Positions 63,035 through 64,000 of a stretch of DNA of 64,000 nucleotides are shown in pieces (the stretch's first letter is position 1; each line of letters begins with the position of its first letter). The stretch is from Streptomyces chryseus (GTDB lineage: Bacteria; Actinomycetota; Actinomycetes; Streptomycetales; Streptomycetaceae), in NCBI RefSeq assembly GCF_014650755.1, contig NZ_BMVO01000001.1, positions 806,001 through 870,000 of the forward strand, given 5' to 3'. The position numbers and the translations under genes are program-made. The notes under the pieces were generated by a model that had not been told where the DNA came from, ran no database searches, and saw nothing but the letters and a program-made list of their open reading frames with translations.

Positions 63035-64000
63035 TCAGGGGTGGAGAAGGACCAGATCGTCCCTGTGTACGACCTCTCGCTCATATGCGGGACCGAGCTC
63101 CTTCGCCAGGTCGCGCGTGGACCGGCCGAGCAGCTGCGGGATCTCCTTGGCGTCGTAGTTCACGAGCCCGCGGGCGACCGCCACGCCCGCCGCGTCACGC
63201 AGCTCCACCGGGTCGCCGGCGCTGAACTCGCCCTCGACACCGGCGATTCCGGCCGGCAGCAGCGACGTACGCCGCTCCACCACGGCCCGTACCGCCCCGT
63301 CGTCGAGCAGGAGCGCGCCCTGTGGCGTGGAGGCGTGCGCGAGCCACAGCAGCCGGTCGGCGCTGCGGCGGCCGGTCGCGTGGAAGTACGTGCCGGTGTC
63401 ACGGCCGGCGAGGGCGTCGGCGGCTTGGCTGGCGGAGGTGAGGACGACCGGGATGCCGGCCGCGGCGGCGATCCGGGCGGCCTCGACCTTGGTCACCATG
63501 CCGCCGGTGCCCACACCCGCCTTGCCCGCGCTGCCGATGGAGACGTGCGCGATGTCACCGGGGCCGCGCACCTCGTCGATGCGGGAGGTGCCGGGGAGGC
63601 TCGGGTCGCCGTCGTACAGTCCGTCCACGTCGGACAGGAGCACCAGCAGGTCGGCCCGTACGAGATGGGCGACGAGGGCGGCTAGCCGGTCGTTGTCGCC
63701 GAAGCGGATCTCGTCCGTGGCCACGGTGTCGTTCTCGTTGACGACGGGGACGGCGCCCATGGCCAGGAGCTGGTCCAGTGTCCGGTAGGCGTTGCGGTAG
63801 TGGGCGCGGCGGCTGGTGTCGTCGGTGGTGAGCAGCACCTGGCCGACGCGTACGCCGTACCGCGCGAAGGAGGCGGTGTAGCGGGCCACGAGGAGGCCCT
63901 GGCCGACGCTGGCGGCGGCCTGCTGGCGGGCGAGGTCCTTGGGGCGGCGGGCCAGTCCCAGCGGTGCGAGCCCGGCGGCGATCGCGCCGGACGACACGAG
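63035..64000 (-). CDS. proB: Glutamate 5-kinase (5' partial)
   Basis: First enzyme of proline synthesis. The visible 321 residues start within the kinase domain (VSSGAIAAGLAPLGL) and include NENDTVATDEIRFGDNDRLAA, LLSDVDGLY and GTGGMVTKVEAARIA. A C-terminal PUA domain (about the last 75 residues) is present. The start lies beyond the window edge. Confidence 0.96.
   Translation of the reverse strand, partial: LVSSGAIAAGLAPLGLARRPKDLARQQAAASVGQGLLVARYTASFARYGVRVGQVLLTTDDTSRRAHYRNAYRTLDQLLAMGAVPVVNENDTVATDEIRFGDNDRLAALVAHLVRADLLVLLSDVDGLYDGDPSLPGTSRIDEVRGPGDIAHVSIGSAGKAGVGTGGMVTKVEAARIAAAAGIPVVLTSASQAADALAGRDTGTYFHATGRRSADRLLWLAHASTPQGALLLDDGAVRAVVERRTSLLPAGIAGVEGEFSAGDPVELRDAAGVAVARGLVNYDAKEIPQLLGRSTRDLAKELGPAYEREVVHRDDLVLLHP

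Overview
The window is a high-GC chromosomal segment from an actinomycete, almost certainly Streptomyces or a very close relative. The signs are strong third-position G/C bias, frequent GTG starts, long perfect GC hairpin terminators, a CIRCE-controlled hrcA-dnaJ pair, a zur gene beside a zinc ABC transporter, a 55-aa small membrane protein of the Streptomyces type, and a block of core housekeeping genes with little accessory DNA. No insertion sequence, phage, CRISPR array or rRNA operon was seen.

Layout. 1-2000: end of a zinc uptake operon (znuC, partial; znuB; zur) closed by a strong terminator. 2000-6430: uppS and recO facing an FprA-type ferredoxin reductase across a palindrome, then a TerB-family protein. 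6530-8500: leuA with a leucine-rich leader peptide. 8650-11530: cytoplasmic M4 protease with its emfourin-type inhibitor, and a GH1 beta-glucosidase with a likely leaderless promoter. 11540-18000: the leftward block phoH, ybeY, corC-like, mmcQ-like, cdd-like, (rpf-like), era; phoH carries a 360-residue intein. 18140-21780: sugar kinase, a frameshifted glucarate dehydratase and an adenosine/adenine deaminase. 21835-27260: rnz, HIT protein, rsmE-nmo, hrcA-dnaJ with a CIRCE operator. 27440-34440: metallo-hydrolase, DUF3097 protein, hemW, SpoIIE phosphatase, acyl-CoA ligase. 34700-43190: lepA and rpsT (divergent), holA, PPOX protein, comEA-comEC. 43300-48240: DegV, a coiled-coil membrane protein, leuS with a complete leader-peptide attenuator. 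48465-51590: a two-gene redox module (ferric-reductase-like cytochrome b plus NuoF-ferredoxin fusion). 51650-54040: two identical tRNA-Ala(GGC) genes around a GT87 enzyme, two tiny Cys-motif proteins and gene debris. 54110-64000: histidine phosphatase, rsfS, LytR_C protein, nadD, M48 protease, two motif-sharing membrane proteins, proA, and proB (partial).

The most notable items are the PhoH intein, whose residues fit the class 3 (Trp-Cys-Thr) splicing mechanism and which retains LAGLIDADG motifs; the two leucine attenuators in one window (leuA and leuS); the cytochrome b / NuoF-ferredoxin pair with an exact 33-bp repeat array; and the M4 protease-emfourin pair. Several genes show translational coupling (ATGA, GTGA, TTGA and a rare CTGA overlap).
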